A DNA stretch of 64,000 bases from Methanohalophilus profundi. Lineage in GTDB: Archaea; Halobacteriota; Methanosarcinia; Methanosarcinales; Methanosarcinaceae. The notes under the pieces are model-generated. The model was not told the DNA's origin, did no database searches, and saw nothing but the letters and a program-made list of their open reading frames with translations. The position numbers and the translations under genes were made by a program. Positions within the stretch are counted from its first letter, which is position 1. Every line of letters begins with the position of its first letter. The stretch spans positions 553,327-617,326 of the forward strand of contig NZ_QBKB01000002.1 in assembly GCF_004137855.1 (NCBI RefSeq), written 5' to 3'. This document shows, in pieces, positions 1 to 9,407 of the stretch.

Positions 1-17
1 AGTATGTTTCCAGCTCT

Positions 18-860
18 TTAAATTTCAATATCCACCTCATACACTTCTTCAACATTCTTCTTATGAACCTTCCAGAAAACTTCTTCCCCATAGGTTTCAA
101 CAAGTTTTAGGGTTCGCCTGGGAATAGTTTTTGGCCCCAGTACTGCACCGGGACGTTGCGGATCATCAATATAATCCGTCTCCATCATGAAACGACTACC
201 CTGCTTAAGGGCTTCTTCAATTGCTCCTTTGCCGGCAAGTACACCAGGATAAAGGCCTATCCTTTCACAGACATCAACAAGCGGAGGTGCATAATGTTTC
301 ACAACCTTCCCGGGGGGAATACCAACACTCTTTGCCCTGCTGGCAATGTCCTCCAGCTCAGCTTCTCCTACACTTTCGGTATGCAGCTGGACAGCACATC
401 CCAGATCCTTGCCCAGGCAAAAAGCATGAGACATTATTGAGTTGGAGGCTTCCCATACCTCATCCGAAACAGGATAATGAGGACGTCCGCTTTTCAACCC
501 CACGGCAATGCCCTCGTTTACATATTCAGATGCAATTTCCAGACCTGACTTCATAAGAGAAACAGCTTTTTTGATCTCCATTTTTTCACAGAGTCTGGTG
601 ATTTCTGCCGGATGTACGCCAAGCACCGGAAAAGCACCAACCCCGATTTCATTGATCTGGCGGACAATATCCACAGTTTCATCAAATACAGCACGATAGT
701 CATCGGGTTTTACAACTTCGACCCCAAGAGTCCATGTAGGTTTGGAGACCACCATCATATGAGTCCCCCCTGCATTCTGGAATTGCTTTACAGCATCAAT
801 ACCCTTTGCCCGGGGGTCAATATGTATATGCTCATCGGTAATAGGAATATTTGGGGGCAT
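18..860 (-). CDS. TatD-family metal-dependent hydrolase
   Basis: A 280-residue protein with the layout of TatD-related amidohydrolase-fold enzymes, which use two metal ions and are often nucleases or phosphoesterases. Visible metal-ligand motifs are HIH at residues 11-13, GVHP at 81-84, QLHTE at 159-162 and METD at 226-229. The archaeal branch of this family is uncharacterised, so the substrate is unknown. It is transcribed alone on the minus strand, divergently from the isocitrate-dehydrogenase-like gene, with about 190 bp of AT-rich promoter DNA between them. No signal peptide is visible, so a cytoplasmic location is expected. Family assignment is firm; function is inference. Confidence 0.85.
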   Translation of the reverse strand: MPPNIPITDEHIHIDPRAKGIDAVKQFQNAGGTHMMVVSKPTWTLGVEVVKPDDYRAVFDETVDIVRQINEIGVGAFPVLGVHPAEITRLCEKMEIKKAVSLMKSGLEIASEYVNEGIAVGLKSGRPHYPVSDEVWEASNSIMSHAFCLGKDLGCAVQLHTESVGEAELEDIASRAKSVGIPPGKVVKHYAPPLVDVCERIGLYPGVLAGKGAIEEALKQGSRFMMETDYIDDPQRPGAVLGPKTIPRRTLKLVETYGEEVFWKVHKKNVEEVYEVDIEI

Positions 861-1050
861 GAGAGAAAGTATGATTCCCTGTGATATAAAAATACTCAGG
901 AAACGAAATTAATCTAATAAGCCCCAGATATAATCAAAAATATATAAACCATAATTATTGCAATCAACTGGGCAGATAGCATATATATGATGGAGGCATT
1001 AAAGGGGCACAATAGCCGTATTAATACAATTAATTATAGAAGTGATTAAA

Positions 1051-2067
1051 ATGAGTAAAACTGCAGCAGTTATTAAAGGAGATGGAGTCGGGCCGGAACT
1101 TGTCGATGCCATGCTTAAAGTAGCAGAGGCAGCAGGTACGAATGTGGAGTTTGTACCCTGTGAAGCCGGTGCCGCCTGGTGGGAGGAAAACGGAGGAAAT
1201 ACCCTTATTCCCGATGAGACATGGGAAATACTGGAAAACTCCGATGCCTGTTTCAAAGGACCAACTACCACCCCCGGAGGTGCGGGTTCTCCAAAAAGTG
1301 TCGCAGTATCAATCAGACAGAAATACAATCTTTACGCAAATGTCCGACCTACAAAAACATTCCCCAACACAAACACTCCCCTTGGTGATGTTGACTTTAT
1401 CTGCGTACGTGAAGGAACGGAAGGAATGTACATAGGTGAAGAAGTAAAACTGACGGATGATGTGTATATAGCACTGCGTAAGATCACCCGACCGGCCTGC
1501 CGTAGCATTGCAAGGTATGCCTTTGAAGAAGCAAAGAAACGTGGGTATGATACGGTCGTTCCAATCCACAAGAGCAACATCCTCAAACAGACATGTGGAA
1601 CTTTCCTGGAAGAGGTCGAGAATATAGGAAAAGAATATCCTCATATTGACATCTGGGAATACCACATCGACAATATTGCTCAGCAACTTATCAAGAACCC
1701 ACAGCTTTTCAACAAGAAAGTATTGCTTTCCACAAACCTGTTCATGGATGTTATCAGTGAGGAATGCTCCGCTCTTATAGGAAGTATCGGCCTGATATAT
1801 TCTGCAAACATCGGGGACAATTATGCAATGTTTGAACCTGCCCACGGTTCAGCACCTAAATACGCAGGAGAAGACAAAGTAAATCCCGTTGCAACAATTC
1901 TTGCAGGCGCCTGGATGCTTGACTACCTCGGAGAAAAAGACAATGCAAATGCTATTTTCAAAGCAACCGAAGAAGTCATTTCCCAAGGCGAGTATGTAAC
2001 TTACGATATGGGAGGCAGTGCAAAACTCAGTGAAATGACAGACGCTATCATCAGTAAACTTCAGTAA
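1051..2067 (+). CDS. Isocitrate/isopropylmalate-family dehydrogenase, probably isocitrate dehydrogenase
   Basis: A 338-residue beta-decarboxylating dehydrogenase. It shows the N-terminal GDGVGPELV motif, a substrate loop leading to LYANVRP, the catalytic/metal region around NLFMDVISEE, and the cofactor-binding segment GSAPKYAG followed by NPVATILAGAWML. The start ATG at 1051 is preferred because GTGATTAAA before it resembles an archaeal Shine-Dalgarno; a GTG at 1042 would add three residues. It faces a Re-citrate-synthase-like gene tail to tail, which favours isocitrate dehydrogenase of the oxidative partial TCA branch leading to 2-oxoglutarate. Isopropylmalate or homoisocitrate dehydrogenase cannot be excluded by eye. 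Confidence 0.82.
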   Translation: MSKTAAVIKGDGVGPELVDAMLKVAEAAGTNVEFVPCEAGAAWWEENGGNTLIPDETWEILENSDACFKGPTTTPGGAGSPKSVAVSIRQKYNLYANVRPTKTFPNTNTPLGDVDFICVREGTEGMYIGEEVKLTDDVYIALRKITRPACRSIARYAFEEAKKRGYDTVVPIHKSNILKQTCGTFLEEVENIGKEYPHIDIWEYHIDNIAQQLIKNPQLFNKKVLLSTNLFMDVISEECSALIGSIGLIYSANIGDNYAMFEPAHGSAPKYAGEDKVNPVATILAGAWMLDYLGEKDNANAIFKATEEVISQGEYVTYDMGGSAKLSEMTDAIISKLQ

Positions 2068-2100
2068 AAGTAGTAAAAATGTATAAGGTGAATAATTACC

Positions 2101-3429
2101 TTATACATCATTATTTTTTCGTGAAAGGGGATCTGGTACAAATTCACCAGAATAGGCACTTTCCCTGCTCATGTTCTTTTCTACAACTGGTTCAAACAGG
2201 AAATATTTCTCAACGTAACCCTGGATTTCTTCATCAGAGATGCAGGATACACGCTTTTCATTGTCATAGAGTGCCTGGATATCCTTCTGTATGGATTTAA
2301 GCCTGGGATCCTTCTTCTCCACAGTGATCTGTACATCGATCAATTCCCTCAGAGTTTCCTGAATCTTATACCTTAAGACCTCGGTACCTGAAGAATCACC
2401 GATAAGGAATATGCGTTCTCCACCCACAACCTCGGGGGGATATGGTTCGTATGTGAAAGGATTCTTAATAGCACCGGCAGCATGTATACCTGACTCGTGG
2501 GAGAATACATTCTTACCGACCACGGCTTTATTACGAGGTACACGTATACCGATTTCTTTTTGCATGAATTCAGAGAATTCAGTTATGACATCAAGATTGT
2601 ATTTATCGAAACCTTCTACCCTTTGGCCCAGGAACAAAAGCAATTTTTCCATTTCAGCATTTCCGGCCCTTTCACCTATACCCATAAATGTTACATTGGA
2701 CCAGTTTGCACCATACCAGTAAGCAGCCATAGAATTTGTAAATGCGAAACCAAAATCGTCATGACAATGGCTTTCAATGTTCTTGACACCAATCTCATCT
2801 TTGAGATATTTGGTAATTGAGGGAATACCATAGGGTTCGTCCACTCCATCAAAAGGTATTCCATAGCCGATGGTGTCACACACCCTTATGGTACATTCCG
2901 GGTCAATTTCCATTATCTTTTCAATCATTGGATAGACAAAACCATAATTATCAGCACGGGTCATGTCTTCCACATGAGCACGGGTAGCAAGGCCATGATC
3001 TACTGCATACTGAAGGGCTTCAAGGTACCTGTCCTCGGCAGCTTCTCTGCTGGGCAATCCCATCTTTTCCAGAATGTGGACATCTGAGACAGACATCAAT
3101 ATACCGGTTTCATTGAGACCGCCAATCTGCAGTACCTTATCTATGTCTTCTGTTTTTGCACGTGCCCAGCCCGTTACCTCGGGTACTTCATATCCCCTGT
3201 CAAGCATGAGATCAATGGCTTTGCGATCTCGTTCATTATAAACGAACGTTTCCAGTTTTTCAATGCCGATCTCGTGCAGATAGTCATAAATTCGAACCTT
3301 GTGGCCGCTTTTTAAGACAATCCCCGGCATTTGGGCTCCATCCCTGATGGTACTATCACTGATACAAACCTCCTGATCAAGCGGAAGCTTGATTTTTGGC
3401 AGGTCTTCATAATCTTTGTATACCTTCAC
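2101..3429 (-). CDS. Isopropylmalate/homocitrate synthase family enzyme, candidate Re-citrate synthase
   Basis: A 442-residue DRE-TIM metallolyase of the alpha-isopropylmalate synthase family. The signature ISDSTIRDGAQ lies near residues 23-33, and the metal-binding HCHDDFG and GIGERAGNAEMEKLL segments follow. The GTG start at 3429 is chosen because GGAGG lies 6 bases before it, and the longer reading adds 39 unconserved residues. Enzymes of this subfamily in Clostridium kluyveri and some anaerobes are Re-face stereospecific citrate synthases. The adjacent isocitrate dehydrogenase homologue supports that role here. Alternatives are homocitrate, citramalate or isopropylmalate synthase. It lacks the long C-terminal regulatory domain of LeuA. 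Confidence 0.8.
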   Translation of the reverse strand: MKVYKDYEDLPKIKLPLDQEVCISDSTIRDGAQMPGIVLKSGHKVRIYDYLHEIGIEKLETFVYNERDRKAIDLMLDRGYEVPEVTGWARAKTEDIDKVLQIGGLNETGILMSVSDVHILEKMGLPSREAAEDRYLEALQYAVDHGLATRAHVEDMTRADNYGFVYPMIEKIMEIDPECTIRVCDTIGYGIPFDGVDEPYGIPSITKYLKDEIGVKNIESHCHDDFGFAFTNSMAAYWYGANWSNVTFMGIGERAGNAEMEKLLLFLGQRVEGFDKYNLDVITEFSEFMQKEIGIRVPRNKAVVGKNVFSHESGIHAAGAIKNPFTYEPYPPEVVGGERIFLIGDSSGTEVLRYKIQETLRELIDVQITVEKKDPRLKSIQKDIQALYDNEKRVSCISDEEIQGYVEKYFLFEPVVEKNMSRESAYSGEFVPDPLSRKNNDV

Positions 3430-3711
3430 AAAATACCTCCTTTCACACAAATATGATAATCCTAATCCCGTATTTTTAACAATAACACATTGTAAAAGAT
3501 TTGTGTATAACCCCTGAAAGGGATTTTTTTTATTCGTAAAAAGCACATTTAACCAATCAAATCAGATTGTATTATGATGGACTTTATCCTTAAAATGTCT
3601 TTCTTCCTACATATAAAAACAAAATAAGAAGTAACCATATAAACATTGCAAGAGACAACAAAATACCAAAGAACTTAATTCTATTTATAATTTGAATGAA
3701 TAGTGATTTGC

Positions 3712-4215
3712 ATGTGGAAAATGTTACTTGAAAAGTTTGAAAAACATCCTGCCCAACAAAAGGTACTCAAAATATTATTCGAAAGGGGATTTCAGGTAAG
3801 TGAGGACGGGAAAGTGACCTCCGGTAAGATAGAGATTGCACATACCCAGCTTGCAAAAGAGGCAGGCGTGGACCGCCGGGTAGTAGATGCAACTACCGAC
3901 ACAATACTTGAAGATGAAACCCTTAGAAACATATTCCAGAATGTGCGTTCAATTCCTTTCTTAAGGGATGTGGCTCCTGCACTGGGACTTGGAGTAATAA
4001 TAATTACACCTGAAGATGCGGCTACAGTAGGTATTCTTTCAGAAGTATCAGGAGTGATCGCCGCCCACAGTATCAGTATCAGACAGGCAGTTTCAGATGA
4101 TCCGTACTTTACCGATCAGGCTAAAATGACTATTATCACTGATTCAAAGATATCAGGAGATACTGTAAATGAAATCCTTAACATAAAAAGTGTAAAAGGG
4201 GTCAGTATATACTGA
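3712..4215 (+). CDS. Winged-helix/ACT-domain regulatory protein
   Basis: A 167-residue protein with an N-terminal helix-turn-helix-like part (roughly residues 10-65, including the AHTQLAKEAGVDRRVVDATTD stretch) and a C-terminal ACT-like ligand-binding part (about 90-167). ACT domains usually bind amino acids. It matches the archaeal family described as regulators of amino acid metabolism with an ACT domain. It stands alone in its transcription unit, converging on the geranylgeranyl reductase gene 2 bp away. The first ATG at 3712 is used; a GTG at 3703 and an ATG at 3721 are alternatives. Its target and ligand are unknown. Confidence 0.75.
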   Translation: MWKMLLEKFEKHPAQQKVLKILFERGFQVSEDGKVTSGKIEIAHTQLAKEAGVDRRVVDATTDTILEDETLRNIFQNVRSIPFLRDVAPALGLGVIIITPEDAATVGILSEVSGVIAAHSISIRQAVSDDPYFTDQAKMTIITDSKISGDTVNEILNIKSVKGVSIY

Positions 4216-4217
4216 AT

Positions 4218-5413
4218 TCACAGCAGGGTTTTCAAAAAAGCTACAAAAAAACCTTTTAGATGTCTGGAATTTAATGGATTCAGGAATTTACGCAATAATA
4301 TGGAAGGATGATCCATATCCCCATACTTTTCAATTAATGAAAGTACATTCGGTTCTGCCAGGGATGAAAATAATTCATTGAGTTGTTCATCTGATAAACT
4401 ACCCACAAAATCATGTGCCTTCAGTCCAAGATTTAATTCTTTTCCCATAGCCTGTTTCCAGCGAATTTCATATTCTTCCAGCCGGGATTTGGAAGTATCG
4501 TTTTCAAATGCTGCTTTTGCAGCAACTTCACCTGCTATCTTTGCACAGACAGCCCCTGTATAAACACCACCCCCGGATGTTGGTTTTACCTGACCTGCTG
4601 CGTCACCGCAAATTAATACACCATCAGAAAAAGTCCTGGCTGCAACACCTATAGGAATTCCTCCCACTACAAAATCCAGCATACCATCTACTTCCCGCTC
4701 TGTTTTGGAAAGTTTGTCTTTAAGTTCACAGAGATATGATAAAGAATCCCGACTGCCCATATTATCGGTTGCAAGTCCAAACCTTGCAGTACCGTCTGAC
4801 AATGGAATTACCCATGCAAAAAAACCAGGCGCACAGTACCTACGAAAAGTTCCACAAAATCCTGGCGAATTGATTGCATTTGAACTTCAAACTGGATTCC
4901 GGACATAATACGTGAAGGAGCCGGCAGTCCCACCATGGAAGCCACACCATGACGTACACCATCTGCACCTATAACCACAGAGGCTTCGATAACTTCAGGT
5001 TTACCTGCTCTTTGGACATGTAAACTTTTAAAACCAGAATTATTATTTATTGCAACAACCTTTGAGTTCAGGAAAATATCCACACCTTCAGAAGTTGCCA
5101 TGGATGCCAGTTTCCTGTCAAACATCTTGCGTGAGACTACAAAGGCACGGGTGTGCCCGCCATTTACAGGAAGACAGGTCCCCTCCGGAGAATGCACAAA
5201 AGCACCCCTGACACTGTTAATAACCGAAGAGTCATTGGTACTTATCCCACACTCATCCATAGCCCGAACACTCAAAAGGCCCGCACACTGGACCGGACTT
5301 CCCACAGTTGCATGTTCCTCAAAAAGAGCAACCTTTGCCCCGTACAGCGCAGCATACCTTGCAGCAACCGAACCCACAGGGCCGGCTCCCACTACGGCAA
5401 CATCGTATTTCAT
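4218..5413 (-). CDS. Geranylgeranyl reductase family flavoprotein (single-base frameshift)
   Basis: An FAD-dependent oxidoreductase of the geranylgeranyl reductase family, which saturates isoprenoid chains of archaeal membrane lipids. The first part (4808-5413) begins with the Rossmann motif VVGAGPVGSVAARYAA and FEEHATVGSPVQCAG. The second part (4218-4802) carries the second FAD motif GDAAGQVKPTSGGGVYTGA. The reading frame breaks near 4829-4840. Restoring one G (GTGCGCC to GTGGCGCC on the minus strand) rejoins the family segment APGFFAWVIPL. The joined protein would be about 398 residues, normal for the family. It lies 9 bp downstream of aroA. The break may be a consensus error or a real mutation. 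Confidence 0.82.
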
Positions 5414-5422
5414 GGTTCACAA

Positions 5423-6706
5423 TCACTGTTTATTCACAACAACATCAGCGCCCAAAGACCTGACATCATCAAAGAAATTGGGATAGGAGATGAATATCGA
5501 TTCTGCCGTATCCACGGTTGTATCACCCGCAACCATACCGGCAATCGTAAGTGCCATTACGATACGATGATCATGCCAACCGTGCAGGTCGCCTCCTTTA
5601 AGTTTACCCCCTTTTATTGTCAGTTGATCCTGGTCCTCCTTCACAGAAACACCCATCTTCTTGAGTTCCACAGCCATGGCATGTAGCCTGTCAGTTTCCT
5701 TATACCTGACATGCTCGGCATTCTCTATCACGGTTTGTCCTTCAGCAACAGCACCCAAGACGGCTATGGTTGGCACAAGGTCCGGCGTTGCTGCAGCATC
5801 CACCCGTACACCTTTAAGATCACGTCCATTAACCGTTACCACACCGTTTTCTTTATCCCAGGATACTCCCGCACCCATTTGCTTGAGTAGGTCAATTATA
5901 GCCATATCCCCCTGTTGGGAAGGGAACATGTTCTTCACAACTACCCTGGAGCCGGTCATTGCGGCGGCGGCCAGTAAATATGATGCAGATGAAAAGTCTC
6001 CCGGGACCAGGTAATCCCTTAAATTGTAATCCTGATTGGGAGGAATTATGAATTTGATATTATGGTTACTATCTTCAAATATTTCAGCTCCAGCCTCACG
6101 CAGTATTTCGAGAGTGACATTGACATAGGGTTTTGAACGAAGCTCACCCTTTATTGAAAGAGTAGTACTCTGGCTTGTGAGCGGACAGGCTATCAAAAGT
6201 GCAGATATGAACTGGGAACTGATGGACCCATCTATCTTGGCTATTGCTCCCTTCAATCCTCCTTTAACTACAAGGGGAGCGCAACCGTTATTCAGAGTGG
6301 ATATTACTTCCACACCCAGGTCATGCAAAACTTCAATAAGGGGACCGTTTGGCCTGGTTCTCAGGGAATTGTCACCCGTAAGAATCGATACACCGTCTAC
6401 AAGGGATGCCACAGCGGTCATGAAACGCAGTGTTGTACCCGAATTACCCACGTCAATTACATCTTCAGGAATGTGAGGTTTGCCTTTCACTCCCTCGATA
6501 AAAAGATCCCCTTTCTCCTCGTTAATCTGTGCACCAAGCATTTTACATGCACGGATCGTAGCCTTGGTGTCTTCCGAAATAAGTGGCCTGCGAACAACAC
6601 ACTTCTCAGACAGGGAACCAATAGTGATTGCCCTGTGCGTGTAACTTTTTGATGGGGGTGCAAAAACTTCACCCTCCACACTGGTACGACTGATTTTTAC
6701 CCTCAT
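5423..6706 (-). CDS. aroA: 3-phosphoshikimate 1-carboxyvinyltransferase (EPSP synthase)
   Basis: A 427-residue enzyme that condenses shikimate-3-phosphate with phosphoenolpyruvate in the chorismate pathway. Diagnostic segments are PPSKSYTHRA near residues 17-26, VGNSGTTLRFMTA near 87-99, DGSISSQFISALL near 158-170, and the active-site region RYKETDRLHAMA with the nearby DHRIVMAL near the C-terminus. Length is normal. The ATG abuts the end of the upstream thymidylate synthase gene, so the two are probably cotranscribed with the following geranylgeranyl reductase gene. Confidence 0.95.
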   Translation of the reverse strand: MRVKISRTSVEGEVFAPPSKSYTHRAITIGSLSEKCVVRRPLISEDTKATIRACKMLGAQINEEKGDLFIEGVKGKPHIPEDVIDVGNSGTTLRFMTAVASLVDGVSILTGDNSLRTRPNGPLIEVLHDLGVEVISTLNNGCAPLVVKGGLKGAIAKIDGSISSQFISALLIACPLTSQSTTLSIKGELRSKPYVNVTLEILREAGAEIFEDSNHNIKFIIPPNQDYNLRDYLVPGDFSSASYLLAAAAMTGSRVVVKNMFPSQQGDMAIIDLLKQMGAGVSWDKENGVVTVNGRDLKGVRVDAAATPDLVPTIAVLGAVAEGQTVIENAEHVRYKETDRLHAMAVELKKMGVSVKEDQDQLTIKGGKLKGGDLHGWHDHRIVMALTIAGMVAGDTTVDTAESIFISYPNFFDDVRSLGADVVVNKQ

Positions 6707-7360
6707 TTAGCACACTCCTGTTACAATCTTTTCAATGCGATCCCAGTCATGTTCATAAATATGTGCAGATACACTGATAGTTGTAATCGTACCTGTTTCA
6801 TAACCGGTATTCTGTGCCACATATTTTAGAAGCTGTGAAAGACCGTAAAGATTTGCAGGATAGGCTCCTGCGAAATCATGACTGCGGAAAAGAGTGGTCA
6901 TATGAAGCCGATTGTTCCGGACTTTGAAATCATCGAGAATCATACATGGCACTTCATCAACTTCAGTATCAATGTATGGTATCCATGTTACCGCAGTTGC
7001 TCTGCGGGTACTTTTACTGGTTTTGAGTTTGTCAATTACATAGGAGATCTGATCCACTCGCTCATCCCAGTTGCGTAATCGCTGCCCATAAGTATATTCG
7101 AAATCCTGGGGATTATCCCCTGTAATCAGCTGTTTTGCATATTCGTCCAGACGCTCCTGGTTCCAGGCAATGTCAGCAGGTATCTCATTTGTATAAGGAT
7201 CATCGATAACAACCATAAGATTCATGAATTCCCTGATTTTGCTGCCCCTTTCATCAGTTACATTTTCCCCGTGATTCCATATTATATTGAGTCCGCGATA
7301 CCATGCATCGCTAATTGTATCGGCCTTAATTATTCGTCCTATGGGCGTATTGTGAACCAT
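6707..7360 (-). CDS. thyA: Methanogen-type thymidylate synthase
   Basis: A 217-residue protein related to thymidylate synthase but shorter than bacterial ThyA, as is usual for methanogens, which use a methanopterin-type methylene donor. The presumed nucleophile is the cysteine in VPCMILDDF; the downstream RSHDFAGAYPANLYGLSQLLKYVA matches the dUMP-binding region of the family. The start ATG at 7360 is selected because GAGAGGATTTGAC precedes it; a TTG at 7375 overlaps that ribosome-binding site. It is the first gene of the run with aroA. The family is firm; the exact C1 donor is inferred from known methanogen biology. Confidence 0.85.
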   Translation of the reverse strand: MVHNTPIGRIIKADTISDAWYRGLNIIWNHGENVTDERGSKIREFMNLMVVIDDPYTNEIPADIAWNQERLDEYAKQLITGDNPQDFEYTYGQRLRNWDERVDQISYVIDKLKTSKSTRRATAVTWIPYIDTEVDEVPCMILDDFKVRNNRLHMTTLFRSHDFAGAYPANLYGLSQLLKYVAQNTGYETGTITTISVSAHIYEHDWDRIEKIVTGVC

Positions 7361-7481
7361 GTCAAATCCTCTCAAGCTGCAAGGGAATAGAATTTCCTGA
7401 ATATATAATCTTTACCTGAATAGACCCATATATAACAATCCATCGAAATCCTAATAAAATCAGGTAGCAAATAGAGTGTTT

Positions 7482-7925
7482 ATGGAAGACCGGCGGATAT
7501 GCTATACTATTGGTTATGGAAATAGCATTTTTAATGAATTCCTGAATAGGTTACTGGACAACTCCATAAAAATCGTTGTGGACGTGCGTAGTTATCCGCA
7601 ATCACAGCGTCCGGAATTCAATGCAGAAAGCCTGAAAGTTAAACTGCCGGAGAATGAAATTATCTATTGCCACTACCCTTTACTTGGTGGGATGGGTAAG
7701 CGTTCTTATATAGAATATATGAAAAGCGCAGACTTCAGGAAAGGGTTTGCAGACCTATTATATCATATAGACAGGAATGCAGAGAACGGTACAAAGATCG
7801 CTCTTATGTGTGCAGAAAAGAATCCACGCAACTGCCATCGCAGGCATATTGCAGAAAAACTTGAAAAAGAGGGGATAAAGGTGATACACCTGACCGAACC
7901 CGGGCAGGCATCCCTCACCTTTTAA
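7482..7925 (+). CDS. DUF488 family protein
   Basis: A 147-residue protein with the DUF488 hallmarks: the N-terminal YTIGYGN segment, [19 protein letters not shown], and the C-terminal [18 protein letters not shown] motif with spaced cysteines and CHR. The biochemical function of the family is not established. An ATG at 7482 is used; an upstream GTG at 7476 would add two residues. Its stop overlaps the htpX gene end by 4 bp in a convergent arrangement. Confidence 0.85.
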   Translation: MEDRRICYTIGYGNSIFNEFLNRLLDNSIKIVVDVRSYPQSQRPEFNAESLKVKLPENEIIYCHYPLLGGMGKRSYIEYMKSADFRKGFADLLYHIDRNAENGTKIALMCAEKNPRNCHRRHIAEKLEKEGIKVIHLTEPGQASLTF

Positions 7926-8776
7926 TGCATGTTTTCCAGACGTTTAATACGCTCTTCTGTTGTGGGATGCGTGCGGAAAAGGTTTGCAAGCGTACTTTTC
8001 CTTATCGGATTTACAATAAACATGTGAGCAGTACTTTCAGATGCCTTCACATCCTTTGGATTTTGCTCGTAATTGCTTGCACCCTTCTCAAGTTTAGAAA
8101 GAGCACTTGCAAGAGCCCGGGGGTTTCTGGAAATACGGGCACCTTCTGAATCCGCTGCAAATTCACGGGAGCGGGAAATTGCAAGGCGTATAATAGTGGC
8201 TGCAAGGGGAGCAACTATTACAAGGGCCAGGAAGCCTATGATATTATTGCCTTCACCATCACGTCCGCCTAGACCTCCAAATATTGCTGCCCACTGGGCC
8301 CATGTGGCAACCATGGTGATTACACCAGCAATTGTTGCAGCTATTGCACTGATAAGTGTATCCCTGTTTCTGACATGGGCAAGTTCATGAGCCAGAACAC
8401 CTTCGATTTCCTCTGAATTCAGTATATCCATAATACCTGTAGTTACTGCCACAGCAGCATGCTCAGGATTCCTGCCTGTAGCAAAAGCATTGGGCATGGA
8501 TGTCTCCACAATATAAACCCGCGGCATTGGCAGACCGGCATTATATGCAAGGTTATGCACTATCCGGTACAACTGTGGAGCTTGCGCTTCTGTAACTTCT
8601 TTTGCCTTGTACATTTTAAGCACAATCTTGTCACTATACCAGTAGGTACCGAAATTCATGAGGATAGCAAAGGCAAAAGCAATCAGCATTCCCCCTGTAC
8701 CCCAGTATGAACCAACCATTACCAGCAGACCCGTTAGTGTTGCAAGTAATACTGTAGTTTTAAGCATGTTCTTCAT
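7922..8776 (-). CDS. htpX: Membrane zinc metalloprotease HtpX
   Basis: A 284-residue M48-family protease for membrane protein quality control. Two hydrophobic segments occupy residues 8-46, the zinc motif HELAH is at 130-134, a hydrophobic region follows at about 140-200 including 181-198, and the third zinc ligand is the glutamate of SREFAAD near 205. The C-terminal [12 protein letters not shown] is typical. A purine-rich CGAGG sits about 6 bases before the ATG. It is a single-gene unit. Assignment is firm; substrates are inferred from bacterial HtpX. Confidence 0.93.
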   Translation of the reverse strand: MKNMLKTTVLLATLTGLLVMVGSYWGTGGMLIAFAFAILMNFGTYWYSDKIVLKMYKAKEVTEAQAPQLYRIVHNLAYNAGLPMPRVYIVETSMPNAFATGRNPEHAAVAVTTGIMDILNSEEIEGVLAHELAHVRNRDTLISAIAATIAGVITMVATWAQWAAIFGGLGGRDGEGNNIIGFLALVIVAPLAATIIRLAISRSREFAADSEGARISRNPRALASALSKLEKGASNYEQNPKDVKASESTAHMFIVNPIRKSTLANLFRTHPTTEERIKRLENMH

Positions 8777-8869
8777 GATATACCTCGAGCATACTTCGGA
8801 TTATGTCAAAATAAGCTCATATTAGTAAATAAGGATTATTTGTAATTCTATAAAAACGTTGCGGACAAC

Positions 8870-9004
8870 TCAGGTTACTCCTACAATACCTACCAAAAGC
8901 AGGGCCAACAGGAACATAATTACAAGAGCAAAGATAAAGAGTACACTACCTGGATTGTATTGTGCACCTTCTTCTTCGTAAAATTTACTGTGTTGTATAA
9001 TCAT
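8870..9004 (-). CDS. Small single-span membrane protein, 44 aa
   Basis: A short reading frame encoding about 12 charged/polar residues (MIIQHSKFYEEEGAQYNPG) followed by a strongly hydrophobic stretch of about 23 residues (starting VLFIFALVIMFLL) and the end GVT. This is the layout of a single-span membrane peptide. The ATG at 9004 has GGAG directly against it, so an in-frame ATG at 9040 (56 residues) is also possible. It lies alone between htpX and the lipoprotein gene. No family is recognised. The clean membrane segment and conserved-looking charge pattern are the only support. Confidence 0.45.
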   Translation of the reverse strand: MIIQHSKFYEEEGAQYNPGSVLFIFALVIMFLLALLLVGIVGVT

Positions 9005-9078
9005 CTCCTGATGTTGATCATATGTCAGTATATAAATCATTCTATTAATAAATAACCCCTAAAAAAGAAAGAGGATAG

Positions 9079-9402
9079 TCAGATATCCTCTACAATAATA
9101 TCGGATTCATTATCAACACTTTCTAGCATCGATTCAAGTTCTGCGAGATCATCATCCAATGACGATATTTCCTCATCGGTATCTAGCATCGATTCAAGTT
9201 CTGCGAGATCATCATCCAATGACGATATTTCCTCATCGGTAAGAGCTGCTCCTTCCTGTGCGAGTATATCTTCCGCATCTTCCGCAACATCTTCGGATGC
9301 AGTTTCATTTTCTACTTCTGAATCACTCTGGTCTGTACAACCCGAAACCATCAGGGATGATAGCATGAGCAAGACAAGCAGTAATGACATGGACTTTTTC
9401 AT
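9079..9402 (-). CDS. Acidic lipoprotein with a 20-residue tandem duplication
   Basis: A 107-residue lipoprotein. The N-terminus is KK, a hydrophobic core and the lipobox LMVSGC, so it should be lipid-anchored outside the membrane at that cysteine. The mature part is very acidic, with two consecutive copies of the 20-residue unit DEEISSLDDDLAELESMLxx. At DNA level the copies 9121-9180 and 9181-9240 differ at only one base. The ATG at 9402 is preferred because GGAGGA lies 10 bases upstream; an ATG at 9411 overlaps that site. It overlaps or abuts the end of the upstream secreted protein gene and is probably cotranscribed with it. Function unknown. Confidence 0.8.
   Translation of the reverse strand: MKKSMSLLLVLLMLSSLMVSGCTDQSDSEVENETASEDVAEDAEDILAQEGAALTDEEISSLDDDLAELESMLDTDEEISSLDDDLAELESMLESVDNESDIIVEDI
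9121..9240. repeat. Tandem 60-bp direct repeat within a lipoprotein gene
   Basis: Two adjacent 60-bp units, 9121-9180 and 9181-9240, are identical at 59 of 60 positions as read by eye (the first base differs). The unit is a multiple of three and keeps the reading frame, duplicating a 20-residue acidic helix. Near-identity points to a recent duplication or ongoing copy-number change by slippage. Confidence 0.95.
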
Positions 9403-9407
9403 GAGAT

